This document shows, piece by piece, positions 49,601 to 59,874 of a DNA stretch of 64,000 bases. Source of the DNA: Phallusia mammillata (lineage: Eukaryota; Chordata; Ascidiacea; Phlebobranchia; Ascidiidae); contig QLIY01000157.1 of NCBI GenBank assembly GCA_003260075.1, positions 37,609-101,608 on the forward strand, read 5' to 3'. A program made the translations under genes and the position numbers. Each line of letters opens with the position of its first letter. Position 1 is the stretch's first letter. The notes under the pieces are model-generated. The model was given only the letters and a program-made list of their open reading frames with translations. It did no database searches and was not told the DNA's origin.

Positions 49601-52600
49601 GGCCAAGAAAGGAAAGAAATGGGTGAAGCACTATGTGTCAAGAAATATTCATACACATGAGGCATTTGATTGCAGTTAAAATATAAAACTTTTTACACAA
49701 CTGTGTAATATGTTCAACTCATATATACTGTGCCTTCAGTATGCAAAAATTGTAAATTAAAAAGTTAATAAAAAACGTTTTACAGGCATAAGTCTCTTAT
49801 AAGAACATACATAACAAAATTGCACAAACTTTTGAACTTATGAATTATTACAATTTCGTTTATTAACAGTTGACAACAAATTTACAAGTTACAGAAATAA
49901 TATTTTTTTAGCAGACAAACACACATTTGGAATCAAAGGTTTCCTAATGCTTTTTAAATGCTCCAAAACAAAGTTATAGTTTTTGTCCTTGAACAATGTA
50001 AAAAAGTGGACATAGATACTTAAATTACTTCCCGAAGTACCCACCTTAATGACAAAGGTGTAGTCGACGTCAGGCATAGACAACGCAGTGGTGGGTCTTA
50101 CTTCAGTTATGTCGCAACCCATTATGGTTATTTTTGGCTTGGTACTCTGCAGAAATCAAAGAAAAAATTGGCACAGATGTACAAGCGCAATCATAGCTTC
50201 GCCAGGTAGACACTTGAAGTTTTACAAAAATGAATTGTGACAAAAAGTGTAAAATACTAGTCATAGCCCATCGGCAATTTTAGCTTCCATTTCGCAACGT
50301 GTAATTCAGATATATAGCGCAGAGGATTAAATCAAGATGAGTGCATGATAACTCTGCACGGCCAATAAAAAGTCAAGTACCGTATACCACCAGCAATGTA
50401 TTGTAAATACAGGTTTGGTGGTTAAATATAGGTTTGGATGGCTATTTTATGCCTGACATGTTAAAAATCCAAATAAGGGTATTAATACACTTATAAAATA
50501 CAAATCTATTGTATGCTTCAGGGCAAGTCCACAGAGGAAACTAGAAATACCACAAAAATGTTGCATAATTTATTTACCATGAGCATATTTGACTGAGCTA
50601 CTTTACAGCAATATGCAACTAAATGCCTGTAATTGAAAAATTACTATCTAGACACAGAAAAAAAATTTAAGCTCACCTTTATAGGACAAAAGATCTCAAT
50701 GTAGTAATCTTTTTCAATCTGAGTTAGCACCAGCCGTGCTCGCTGGAATGCCATATTTTCACCAGGCTGTGTTTGCCCAATAACCAGATAGCTGCCAGCC
50801 ATATCGATTCTGACAGCAACGTCTTGGGGTTTTTCCATTGGAAATCCAAGACCCTAAAGTTTCAAAGCATTTACACTTTGCTTGTAGCTTTTTGTCGCAC
50901 TAATTGTCAGTTGACTATCCCCAAAAGCCAAAATTCTGAATGCCAATCTAAATTTATATACCAATATCAACTAATTAGCTTATTTTTGTAGTTAATACAT
51001 TTAATTTATATTTTCAACATAGAGTATTTTCAAACTCAAAACAATACATGTGAAACTGCAAAATATGTGTACATCATGCTTTTGATGCAATTGAATATTT
51101 TTGTCTTATGCACTTAGAAGTCTTATAAAATGCATATTATTCTAGTTCTTAAAACTGTAAGAAAAATAAAGTGAATGCAAAATAGAAAAGTTAGAGACTA
51201 ATTGTTGTATGTTTTACACTGACAAGTAATTGTATGTGATTGATTGTATCTTCCTGTGTAACCAGAAGTGTTGCAGAAAACTTAGATGAGTTAAAAGGGA
51301 TGGCGGACTACAACTATTGTACCAGAGAAACACTATCAAAAATATAAGCAAATTTAAACGACAGTAAACACTTGTTAATCCGGACCTGTTTGGAGCTAAA
51401 AGTTTGTCCAGAATAACCAAAGATCGGGATTAACCGTGTCGATTAGTTAAAGCACTACCACATGACAAATCAACTTGAGTTGGTCCGAATTAGCTGAAGA
51501 TCCAGATTAACTGAATCCGGTTTAACCAAGGTTTACTGTATTACAATTTTATACACACACCTTAATTCTGCTGGTGCTGCCTCTTCTCAAGCGGTTCCAA
51601 ACATTCGAAACAAAGTTGCTTTTGTTAGAGGCATCCCCATTTTCTCTGTAAACACCAGAGTCTTCCTCAGATCGGGTCCTACTTTTGACTTTCTGACTGT
51701 TGTTGCGCTTTTTTGATTTCTTCTTCTTGCTTTGTTGTGAAGATAAAAACACATCTGTACTTGTGGCTTCGTCAATTTGCTGCAAAGCGACATCATCAGC
51801 ACTCATTCGACGACCAGTTTTGTACTGTTTGTTAGCTGGAAACAGTTCTGGTAACGGTGTTTCACAAATTTGTTTTACAGAACCGTTACTAGCAGTTTTC
51901 TCTTCAGGAATACCATTTTGTTTGGCTGCATCCATTAAAAAGCGGTCAAAATCCGACTGCATGTCTTTGCAAAAGTTTTTTCCTGAGTGATTGATGTTGT
52001 GCACATGCTCGATAGAAACCATGCCATTGTTAAGATTTTCCAAGCGGTGCGACTCCCTGAGAAAGCAATCTTGAAAATGGGCGACATACCGCTCAGATAT
52101 TAAACTGAACAGGCTCGCTTGAAATGTGCAGATGTTGTACTGCTCCAAAAATGGCTGCAATGCCAAAATTAAACGCCTGGCATTTATGAAGGCTTGTGAT
52201 TCATAAAGCTGGACAAATTTCCAGTCATTTAACAGCGCTGATGCATTGGAGGTCAGGGTGGCAGATGTAGTTCCATCCATTGCCAGAACCTGATAAATGC
52301 TCCCTACATTTATTGCCGCAAAAAGTGAATGATGTAAAACACAACTAGATGAAAACGAAACAAATATTTACGTCAATTAGAAATTTGGGTGATTAACATA
52401 AGTTCCCCCTAAATCTTCGTGCAAGACCAATTTTACTGGCATAGTGCAAGCGATAAACAGGACCAGGCAGTACTTTTTTCTTAATTTCTTGCGCATTAAA
52501 AAAATGATTTTTTACATGTATTGTTTAAAAAACATCGCGTGCATGCAGTACTCAGATTGGCCAACTACTAATACAAAAACGGTGGTACTAAATACCGCAT

Positions 52601-53767
52601 GTGACCGCTGTTAGGGTTGGGTGAAGGTTTGTTATTAGGGTTGGGTGAAGGTTTGTTATTAAAATAAACCTAGAATCTAGTCTATTTTACCCTTGATGGG
52701 GCTTGTATTCCTACATTTCACATACCTTGGTGTATTTTAAGAGGAATCACATGCGGCCTCATGCGGTATTTAGTACCACCCATACAAAAATACCATGTCA
52801 CCAATGTACAAATTGGCATCTAATACAGGATTTTTATTAAATGTTATTCATTGTAAACCATATTGTTTTAATATTTATAATAGCATTGTGTAGTTTACAG
52901 TTTGCACCTAATTAGCACAGTGAACAAGCCAAACATACAGATATTTTTGGAGTTTTTTTCAACAAATGCTTGTGATATATGTACAATGTTAGCCAAAACA
53001 TATTTTTTTTAATTGTCACAATTTCATTTAAACAAAAAGATGAAAACGGTAACAATGCAGCAGGATGAACTTTAGTAATACTAGGTCTTTCAGGAGACAA
53101 ATTCATACTAAAAAAAACTTAATTGCAATTTAATAACTGCACTTAAGTATTCTGTTTATTGCCATATCTATACAGTAGTGGGCTTGACACATTTTATTTA
53201 AAGTTCTACTTAAGGTAAGCAAGAAAAATAAAACCTATCTAGAACAATGTGTTGGTAAATTTAATAAATACATCATATACAACCAGTATTCCACAATAAT
53301 ACGTTGCCTTAGTGGTAGAAATCGTTAAGGTTTAGCTATCTAAACATAAAAACGTAGCATTTGTTGCCTAATGCACTCTACTCTTTCCATTCCTTTATGT
53401 TCACATTCGGGCATTGCTGCAAAAATTCTTCCACCGGTGCATGACTACAATTCCTCGAGCACCAGGGCCTTTATGACGTCATAATCCGCCAACAAAAGAA
53501 ACAGAATGGGTTGATTATTCTTTTTCAACATTACTAGCCTACACCTCAAGCAAACAAAAGTATTTAGCTTTCTACCATGGTTTGCTTATTGGGAAATCGG
53601 AGGTGTTTTGGCAAAAATTTGTCGTAACTTACTGTTTTCAAATTAGGGAATCGAAAAAAGCGATGGTGCGGCGCTGCGGATGACGTTGAAGACATTGCGA
53701 AATAACTTCTTTGCAAAAGTTGCGAGAGAAACGCGATTTGATTCGCTGCCAAACGCCAGGTTTGCAT
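37646..53767 (-). CDS. SH2B: SH2B-family adaptor protein (SH2B1/APS/LNK type)
   Basis: Adaptor that couples receptor tyrosine kinases and JAKs to signalling. Exons in coding order: probable first exon 53633-53767, 51561-52280, 50677-50853, 50045-50146, 48706-48806, 47430-47538, 46088-46187, 45320-45582, 42796-42961, 37646-37956. Every junction is GT-AG and in phase. The second exon carries the Phe-zipper dimerisation domain ([17 protein letters not shown] to HFQDCF), then a basic Ser-rich linker. Exons 3-5 form the PH domain ([29 protein letters not shown]). Exons 8-9 form the SH2 ([26 protein letters not shown] with the phosphotyrosine-binding Arg, [22 protein letters not shown]). The protein ends [10 protein letters not shown], the conserved tyrosine motif that recruits Cbl in vertebrate APS. 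Length is about 682 residues from Met at 52280, or 703/727 with the upstream exon (Met 53695 or 53767); vertebrate members are 575-756. The first exon is the least certain part. Confidence 0.92.
37957..42795 (-). other. SH2B last intron (4.8 kb)
   Basis: By far the longest intron in the window. It holds C joints at 38047, 38504, 38930 and 41573, a second copy of the acceptor and start of the last SH2B exon at about 38057-38100, a SINE tail near 40860-40915 and the fold-back element at 38985-41185. No alternative exon could be recognised. Confidence 0.7.
38985..41185. mobile_element. Fold-back element with about 200-bp terminal inverted repeats
   Basis: The left arm 38985-39187 (GTGTTCGAAAGG, TACTTCTGGGGCCTGTAC, AGGAATGTATGTGACGTCAC, CCAAACAGAAC) recurs inverted as the right arm 40974-41185. 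The right arm has a 24-base insertion and scattered substitutions. The 1.8 kb interior has no long open frame and includes a tRNA-SINE tail. No target duplication was identified. Confidence 0.8.
43095..43254. mobile_element. pogo/Tigger-like MITE
   Basis: Inverted ends AGTAAACCTCGG and CCGAGGTATACTGT with interior words shared with the elements at 44992 and 51362. It lies in the SH2B intron between the SH2 exons, next to a C joint at 43045-43054 that repeats its left end. Confidence 0.7.
44992..45175. mobile_element. pogo/Tigger-like MITE
   Basis: The left end CGGTCAATCCGGACCTGG and right end ACTGACGTTTACTG are inverted, with AAGTTTGTCCAGA shared with the copy at 51362. Intronic in SH2B; no coding capacity. 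Confidence 0.75.
47632..47932. mobile_element. hAT-type MITE, diverged
   Basis: Ends CAGGGGTGTGCAA and TTGTACACCCCTG, flanks TTCTAAAG and CTATAAAG (6 of 8). A second hAT-like end, CAGCGTTTTCCAACCGG, sits about 30 bases inside, suggesting nesting. In an SH2B intron. Confidence 0.75.
48049..48366. mobile_element. hAT-type MITE, family A (318 bp)
   Basis: Ends CAGGGGTGGGCAACCT and GGTTGCCCACCCCTG with a perfect 8-base target duplication ATCTAAAG (48041-48048 and 48367-48374). In an SH2B intron; same family as 9114 and 14373. Confidence 0.95.
51362..51538. mobile_element. pogo/Tigger-like MITE (177 bp)
   Basis: Inverted ends CAGTAAACACTTGTTAATCC and GGTTTAACCAAGGTTTACTG. It lies immediately downstream of the large SH2B coding exon (donor at 51560), only 22 bases into the intron. 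Confidence 0.8.
52570..52790. repeat. Inverted-repeat element with an internal 24-base tandem pair
   Basis: GGTGGTACTAAATACCGCAT is inverted as ATGCGGTATTTAGTACCACC about 200 bases on. Inside, GGGTTGGGTGAAGGTTTG occurs twice in tandem. Located in the proposed first SH2B intron. Confidence 0.75.
53633..53767 (-). CDS. SH2B: Probable first coding exon of SH2B
   Basis: An open frame from ATG 53767 (or an inner ATG at 53695) reaches a consensus donor (ACA|GTAAGT) after 53633. Joining it to the acceptor TTTATCAG just upstream of the 52280 exon keeps frame through GTT CTG GCA ATG. The peptide ([17 protein letters not shown]) has no known domain. Supported by splice signals and phase only; translation could start at 52280 instead. 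Confidence 0.5.
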
Positions 53768-54158
53768 TTAGGCCGTAAGGTAGAATACGGCCATGTCTGT
53801 CTGCAGGAAGGCATTTTGAATTTAATGACTTATAATGACATTTTTTTCCACATTTTTTAAAAGAAGTAATCTTTTGGATTACGTGGCTTAGACACGCCAA
53901 CTGCTAAAACACATAGTTTAGTTTTACACCTTTCTACTACCACTAGGAGTTTAATTACATGTCGAATTGTTTGAAATTTGAATCTTTTCCATAATTGGGG
54001 GTTAATGTTAAAAATAAGTACAAATACTTGGTGAAAAAAACTTCTTGCAATGATATTGGAATGTAAAAGTAATGCTTCTGTGTCAATCTTCTTCTAAAAT
54101 AAGACAACTTTATCACATGTTAAACAGAAAAGCTGACTTTTGTCTTTCTAAATTTTAG
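53768..54158. promoter_or_regulatory. Divergent upstream region between SH2B and CCDC93
   Basis: About 390 bases separate the proposed first SH2B exon from the CCDC93 acceptor. No TATA or clear core motif was identified. If CCDC93 is trans-spliced, the plus-strand part is an outron and the region may act as a bidirectional promoter. Confidence 0.35.
54151..54158 (+). promoter_or_regulatory. Splice acceptor 23 bases before the CCDC93 ATG
   Basis: The pyrimidine-rich stretch CTTTCTAAATTTTAG ends at 54158, 23 bases before the ATG. No upstream non-coding exon can be recognised, so it may receive a spliced leader, as in many tunicate genes, or a cis 5' exon. Confidence 0.5.
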
Positions 54159-54181
54159 ATTGACTTCAACATTGTGACACA

Positions 54182-57022
54182 ATGAGTTCAAAGGTGTTTG
54201 GTAAAGCCAGAGCAAGTTCAAAGGTCGGTGTTGAGCTGGATCAGGAAGGAAAAGCTGTTACCGTGGAAACAAGGGAAGATGAAGAGCAACAGGTCAAGTT
54301 CAAAGAGATCATTGACTTATTGGTGGCAGCAGGTTACTTTAGGGCAAGAATCAAAGGATTATCACCTTTTGATAAAGTAGTTGGTGGGATGACATGGTGT
54401 ATTAGTAACTGTAGTTTTGATATCGATGTCAATTTGCTGTTTCAAGAAAACTCTACTATCGGACAGAAGATATCATTGACTGAAAAAATAGTGAGTGTGC
54501 TTCCAAAAATGAAGTGTCCACATCCAATTGAGCCCCATCAAATTCAGGGACTTGATTTTAAGAGCATTTTTCTTGTCATACAATGGCTGGTTAAAAAGGT
54601 GATTGAAACAAGGGAAGAGATGGGAGATCATATACGGGAGTTCAGTATTTCACAATTCAATAAACATCACAAAATGCCTCAGGACATACAACTGGAAGCA
54701 AGAAAGGACACCATTCGAGATGCAGTGGACACTTTGCATGATTTTTATCGACCAGTGCGTAAGTACAAGCATTCAGACAAAGCTGCCCTGTCCACTGAAG
54801 AAGCTAAAGTTTCATCAACCTTACTGGAGTATGGTCGGAAGCTTAATGTACAAAAAAGAAAGTCAAAGGAGCAAGAAGACAAAATGGTGCCTGCATCGCA
54901 AAAGGTCACGGTCAAGGAAGAGCTGGATGCCACTTTTTCCAAGATTTCAGTCAAAAACGACCAGGGTGAAACGGTTGATGATGAGGAGGAAGCTATTCGC
55001 ATCGCTCAGGAAAAAACTCTTCAAGCTGTGATGGGAGGAATGTCAGCCATGAGTGGTCGTGAAATCGAAGGCAAACTTGCTTCAAAAGTGATTGGATCCA
55101 TAGTAGAAATGCAGTCCCACGAGATCAAGGAAATAAGTACTATTTATGCACAAAAGAAGGCTGAAATCGAGGCAGCCGTGGTCAACAAACCAAAAACTGC
55201 AGAACAGATTCACTTGGAAACCGTTGAAAAGTTGAAAGTCAAAATGGATGATGCCCAAGAGAAAGCTGATGAAATCATAACTGAAGCCAAGAAAATAAAA
55301 CAGGAAAATGATGAAGTTGTGTCTGAGCTGGAAGAAGCCAGAAAACGTAAGAGTGAGTTTGATGAAAAAATGAAGGAGCTTGATGAAATTGAGCAAAATG
55401 CGGATAAAGGTATTTTACAAAAGCTCAGAAGTCTGGTTGCAATGAACGAAAATCTGAAACAGCAAGAAGCGCAGTTCAAACAGCAGTGCAAAGAAGAAGC
55501 AAGCCAATTACAAAACCAAATTGATGAGCTGACTGTACAAATTAACACTGTAACATCTGTGGAAAAAGAAAATCTCACAGTGGTTGAAAAGCAGTGCATC
55601 GAAGATTCTGAGAAGTTGGACAAAATTCGTTTTCTGCTGGCTGCCAAAAACAGAAGTGTAGCATCACTTGCGAGAAAGATCGACGAAGTCCCAACAAGAG
55701 CAGAGCTGACACAATACCAACGACGATTTGTAGAGCTGTATAACCAGGTATGCTGCCCGCTACTGGCAAAAATACTGATTTTTTGCAATAGTTTGATTAG
55801 TGCTCTGTCAGTGTTTACAAAATAACGTAAGTAATTTGGTTTAAATCGAAGCTTCCTAACAAAGTACTTTTCTGCTGACAGTGTCACTTTCAATACCTGA
55901 AAAAAATAATGTGTCATCAAATTGGGGTGTTCTCATTAACTATAGTAGGCACAAAATGTACAAAAAATTCAGGTGAAAATGTTTTGTAGATTGCATCCAA
56001 ACACAAGGAGACCAAGCAGTTTTACACAATGTACAATACGTTGGACGACACCAGGCGCTATGTGGAAAAAGAAGTGGATTTGCTGGATTCAATTTATGAC
56101 AATTTTCAAACTGCAAAAATATCAGCAGCCAATATGGCTCAGTATTTAAAGCATTTTGAGAAAATTGTGGAAGGAATTAAAAGCAACAAACTGAAGGTAT
56201 GATACATAACAATGAACATTTTTTATGGTCACTTTGCTGATAAAGTATAAAGCATACAGTTTACAATTTAAACTTTAAATCAAATGACTGCTATATCACT
56301 CGACTTCAAAAACAAAATACGGCCCCCCCCCCCTGAAGGTATGATACATAACAATGAACATTTTTTATGGTCACTTTGCTAATAAAGTATAAAGCATACA
56401 GTTTACAATTTAAACTTTAAATCAAATGTCTGCTATATCACTTGACTTCAAAAACAAAATACGGCATACTCAACACAAAAAGTGCATTTCTACATGTTTA
56501 TGTGATTGTCTATTACCAGGGTTGCCATCGATATGGACCCCAAAGTAAGGACAAGCGAAAAATATTTTTTTTACACAGAACGAAAAAAACGTTTTCAAAC
56601 AAATCACTGCATTTAGTTGAGCATGCCAGAACAATCGGTTCCAGCAACACCTTGTTATGGAAAATAAATCCGGCACTAAATAACAGCTCAACTCTACTTG
56701 ACTTGTAATTGTTCAAAATAAGACAAATTAGGACTCATATTTAAAAACAAGGCAATTTCTTACAAATAAGAACAATAATCTTTTCTAAAACATTGCTTTC
56801 AAAAAAGGACAAATCTTAGAAATAAGAACAGTATTGCAATTAATCTGTAACCCTCTTTTACAGCTTGAAAAGAAGCGCCAGTTGGAGAAAATGAAGAGAG
56901 ATGAATTGACTGAAGAATATCTTGCACTGGTTGAAAAACATCGGCTTTATGTTAAAACCATCAGAGATTTCCAAGAGGAATGCAGAAAGAATGAAATTCT
57001 TGCAAGCAAAATAACTGAGTAG
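54182..57022 (+). CDS. CCDC93: Coiled-coil domain-containing protein 93, CCC-complex subunit
   Basis: Subunit of the COMMD/CCDC22/CCDC93 (CCC) complex, which acts with retriever and WASH in endosomal recycling. Exons 54182-55747 (1566 bases), 55990-56196 and 56864-57022 join in phase 0 and give 643 residues (human about 631). The N-terminal calponin-homology-like domain holds the family-typical [44 protein letters not shown]. The rest is mostly coiled coil, and the last two exons match the vertebrate C-terminus ([26 protein letters not shown]). A splice acceptor (AG at 54157-54158) lies 23 bases before the ATG, so the 5' UTR begins either in an unseen exon or by trans-splicing. A 10-C joint at 56323-56333 is followed by a repeat of the exon 2 end and intron start. 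Eighty-one percent of the protein in one exon is unusual beside the other intron-rich genes. Confidence 0.97.
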
Positions 57023-58709
57023 TGCCAAATCAAATGTTTATGTAAACTCAATAAGTCCAAAATCATTTTTTTACAATTTATCTGTATCGCAATATAAAAT
57101 ATATGTTATTTTTTGCAACAAATATCTAAGCTGTCATGTTTTTTAATTCACCTAGACATTTTGTAACTCGAATCTTAAGGTCTAAACAAATTATTTGCAC
57201 CACTGCAAACAACCCCCCCCCCGAAACCGCTGGAGAAATTTGAACGGTCCCCCAAAACACCTTAAAAAAAACACTGCACATAGACATTTTGTAACTTGAA
57301 TGTTAAGGTCTAAACAAATTATTTGCACCACTGCAAACATTTTTGCTTCATTCATCAAGAGGTGTGAAAAAATAAAATTCAAAGATATTAATTATCGTTG
57401 TGGCAAAAACCCAGTATTTTTAGATGCATATTTGAGTTTTCATTACAATGTTGAGTTTTGTTGTTTTGCTATGATTTTCGCAAATGTGCAATAATCTCTT
57501 ATTACATGACATGTCATTACTAGGGCAAGTTTTTGTTGCACTAAAAACGTGAGAAAGTTGCACTTAATTTCAACAAAAGTTGCTGTAAAAAGTTGCATTT
57601 ATGCACAAGTTGCATTTATGCATACTTCTTGGAGTTAAAATGACTAGTGGGCCGCAGGTTGGACTATCCCTGCCTTAGACTGTCATCTTAACAGATATCA
57701 AGGTTATCGCTTCTAACTTGCAAAATAACGAATGCACTTTTGTGTGAAACTTTATGCTTGCAAGCCAACTGTTGCGTCATAGATAACATTGAGATGCAGC
57801 TAATCCATCACATAGCTCTTTGTTATGCAAATCAAAGAGAATAGAACATGCCATTACCTTATGTGAATCCTGCTATGTAGAGAAATTGTAAACATTCAGG
57901 CATAAGAAAGTATATTTCAGTTAGGGACATAGGACAGTAGCAATGATTTGCAAATAAAAAAAATGCTTTATTTGCTGATATTAATCAATTGATTTTTTGG
58001 ACCAGTGGTTTTCAACGTTTTCAATTCTCACATTGGGCAAAGGGTCTAAGCTTGTTGGTTAGTTAAGCAATCATACATTATTAAATGTTAAATTGCCCAT
58101 GCAGAGCATTGAAAACTTTTCTGTATAGTGATGTAATTAACATTTGTTTTTTTCAATATGATCACAATGTAACACAAAACCCCCCCCCCACAGTAGCAAT
58201 GATTTGCAAATAAAAAAAATGCTTTATTTGCTGATATCAATCAGTAGATTTTTTGGACCAGTGGTTTTCAACGTTTTTAAGCAATCATACATTATTAAAT
58301 GTTAAATTGCCCATGCAGAACATTGAAAACTTTTCTGTATAGTGATGTAATTAACATTTGTTTTTGTCAATATGATCACAATGTAACACAAAGTAACTTT
58401 AAATCAAATGGTTTTTACTTTTTTATTGTTTTTAGATGTTTTTATTTGTTATTGCAGATAAACATTTACATTTTAAGACTCTTGCAACAAATAGCAAAAA
58501 CTCCTACACTCACGAGGGTCACGACCCACAGGTTGAAAACCACTGGTCTAAACAAATACACACGAATATTATTAAAGAGTTTCTGGTAATAGTGAATGGT
58601 AGTTAGTCAATGCCCCCCCCCCGGGTCACGACCCACAGGTTGAAAACCACTGGTCTAAACAAATACACACAAATAATATTAAAGAGTTTCTGGTAATAGC
58701 AAATAATAG
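57023..58709. other. Convergent intergenic region between CCDC93 and the UBZ4 gene
   Basis: Both genes end here. It contains C joints at 57213-57222, 58180-58189 and 58613-58622 with repeated flanks, and a hAT-type element whose ends are at 58003 and 58545. The repeat before 58613 carries an allele of the UBZ4 3' end region. TTTATT at 58223 (minus-strand AATAAA) could be its polyadenylation signal. Confidence 0.6.
58003..58545. mobile_element. hAT-type element inflated by an assembly joint
   Basis: Ends CAGTGGTTTTCAACG and GGTTGAAAACCACTG are inverted. The interior includes a ten-C joint with duplicated text, so the true length is shorter than 543 bp. No clear target duplication. Confidence 0.7.
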
Positions 58710-59799
58710 CTAGTCAATAACAAACATTCCATCAACAACTTTAAGGTCCGAGGAATAACTTCTATTGCTTTGTGGTTTCTTCTTTTTTTCCTGTAAAGAA
58801 AACTCTTTTGTCCAAAAAAAAAATTTTTCCCGCTTGTCAAATAAAGTATATTGTTCAAGGCCAAAAGTATTACAGTACTAAAAAATAATTGTTTTCAAAG
58901 ATTTAATTGTTAGCAGTTTTAGAAAATTTTCAATATTTATGAAGCTTACTTTTGTGTCACTTTTCACATAGTAAAGACCAACTTTTGTTAATTTACTGTT
59001 CACTTTTTCTGCGCAATCATCACTGTGCTGTTGAATGTCCTCAGTCCTATTTGAAAAAAAGAAAATTAATCTTTTTTATTTAAATCAGTGATTTCATAGC
59101 ATTCTTGAGTTACAGAGGTGAAGACATGAGAAACAAACAAATAACAAAAATACATCATGCAACAAAGCCCTCTGATTCAGACTTCTTACTTGTACTTTTG
59201 GCCACATGATGGACATTTGACAAGTTTACATCCTTCAAATGCAGATCTATTGAGCCTTTTCTGATATGGTTTAGGTTCTCTGAAATAAAAACTTGTCAGT
59301 CAATAAATAAAAAATTAAACTAATAAACAACATCCTATATATTATTTCTATTTCAAATGCTTTAAAGTTATGATTGTACACCTAAAGGCTTGTATATGGT
59401 AAATGCATTGTACAGAGACATTTTAACAATTCAAGTACAAACTGTCAAATCTGCCCAAAGTATAAACCATTTTAAAAATGAGTGTTCAAAGTGTTAATAG
59501 GTTCGCACAAGCATTAGTATGTACAAGCACTTAGGCAATCCTAATTTAAATGTAATATATTTGATAGTGATGGGACGATACCAGGTTTTAAAGCAAGTAC
59601 CAATACAGAGTACGAGTACCACATGTATATACCTTCGATACCGAGTACGATTACCAAGTACTTAGGTGTAGTGTTGTGATTAGTTGTATAGCATTGGCTA
59701 ATTTATCTGCCATGGTCGGGGTACAGGCATGCACACACACATGCCGAAAAATGTAATCTCCATGTGATAGCGAAAAAGATATATGTAAACTGGCTGAAG

Positions 59800-59874
<75 letters not shown>

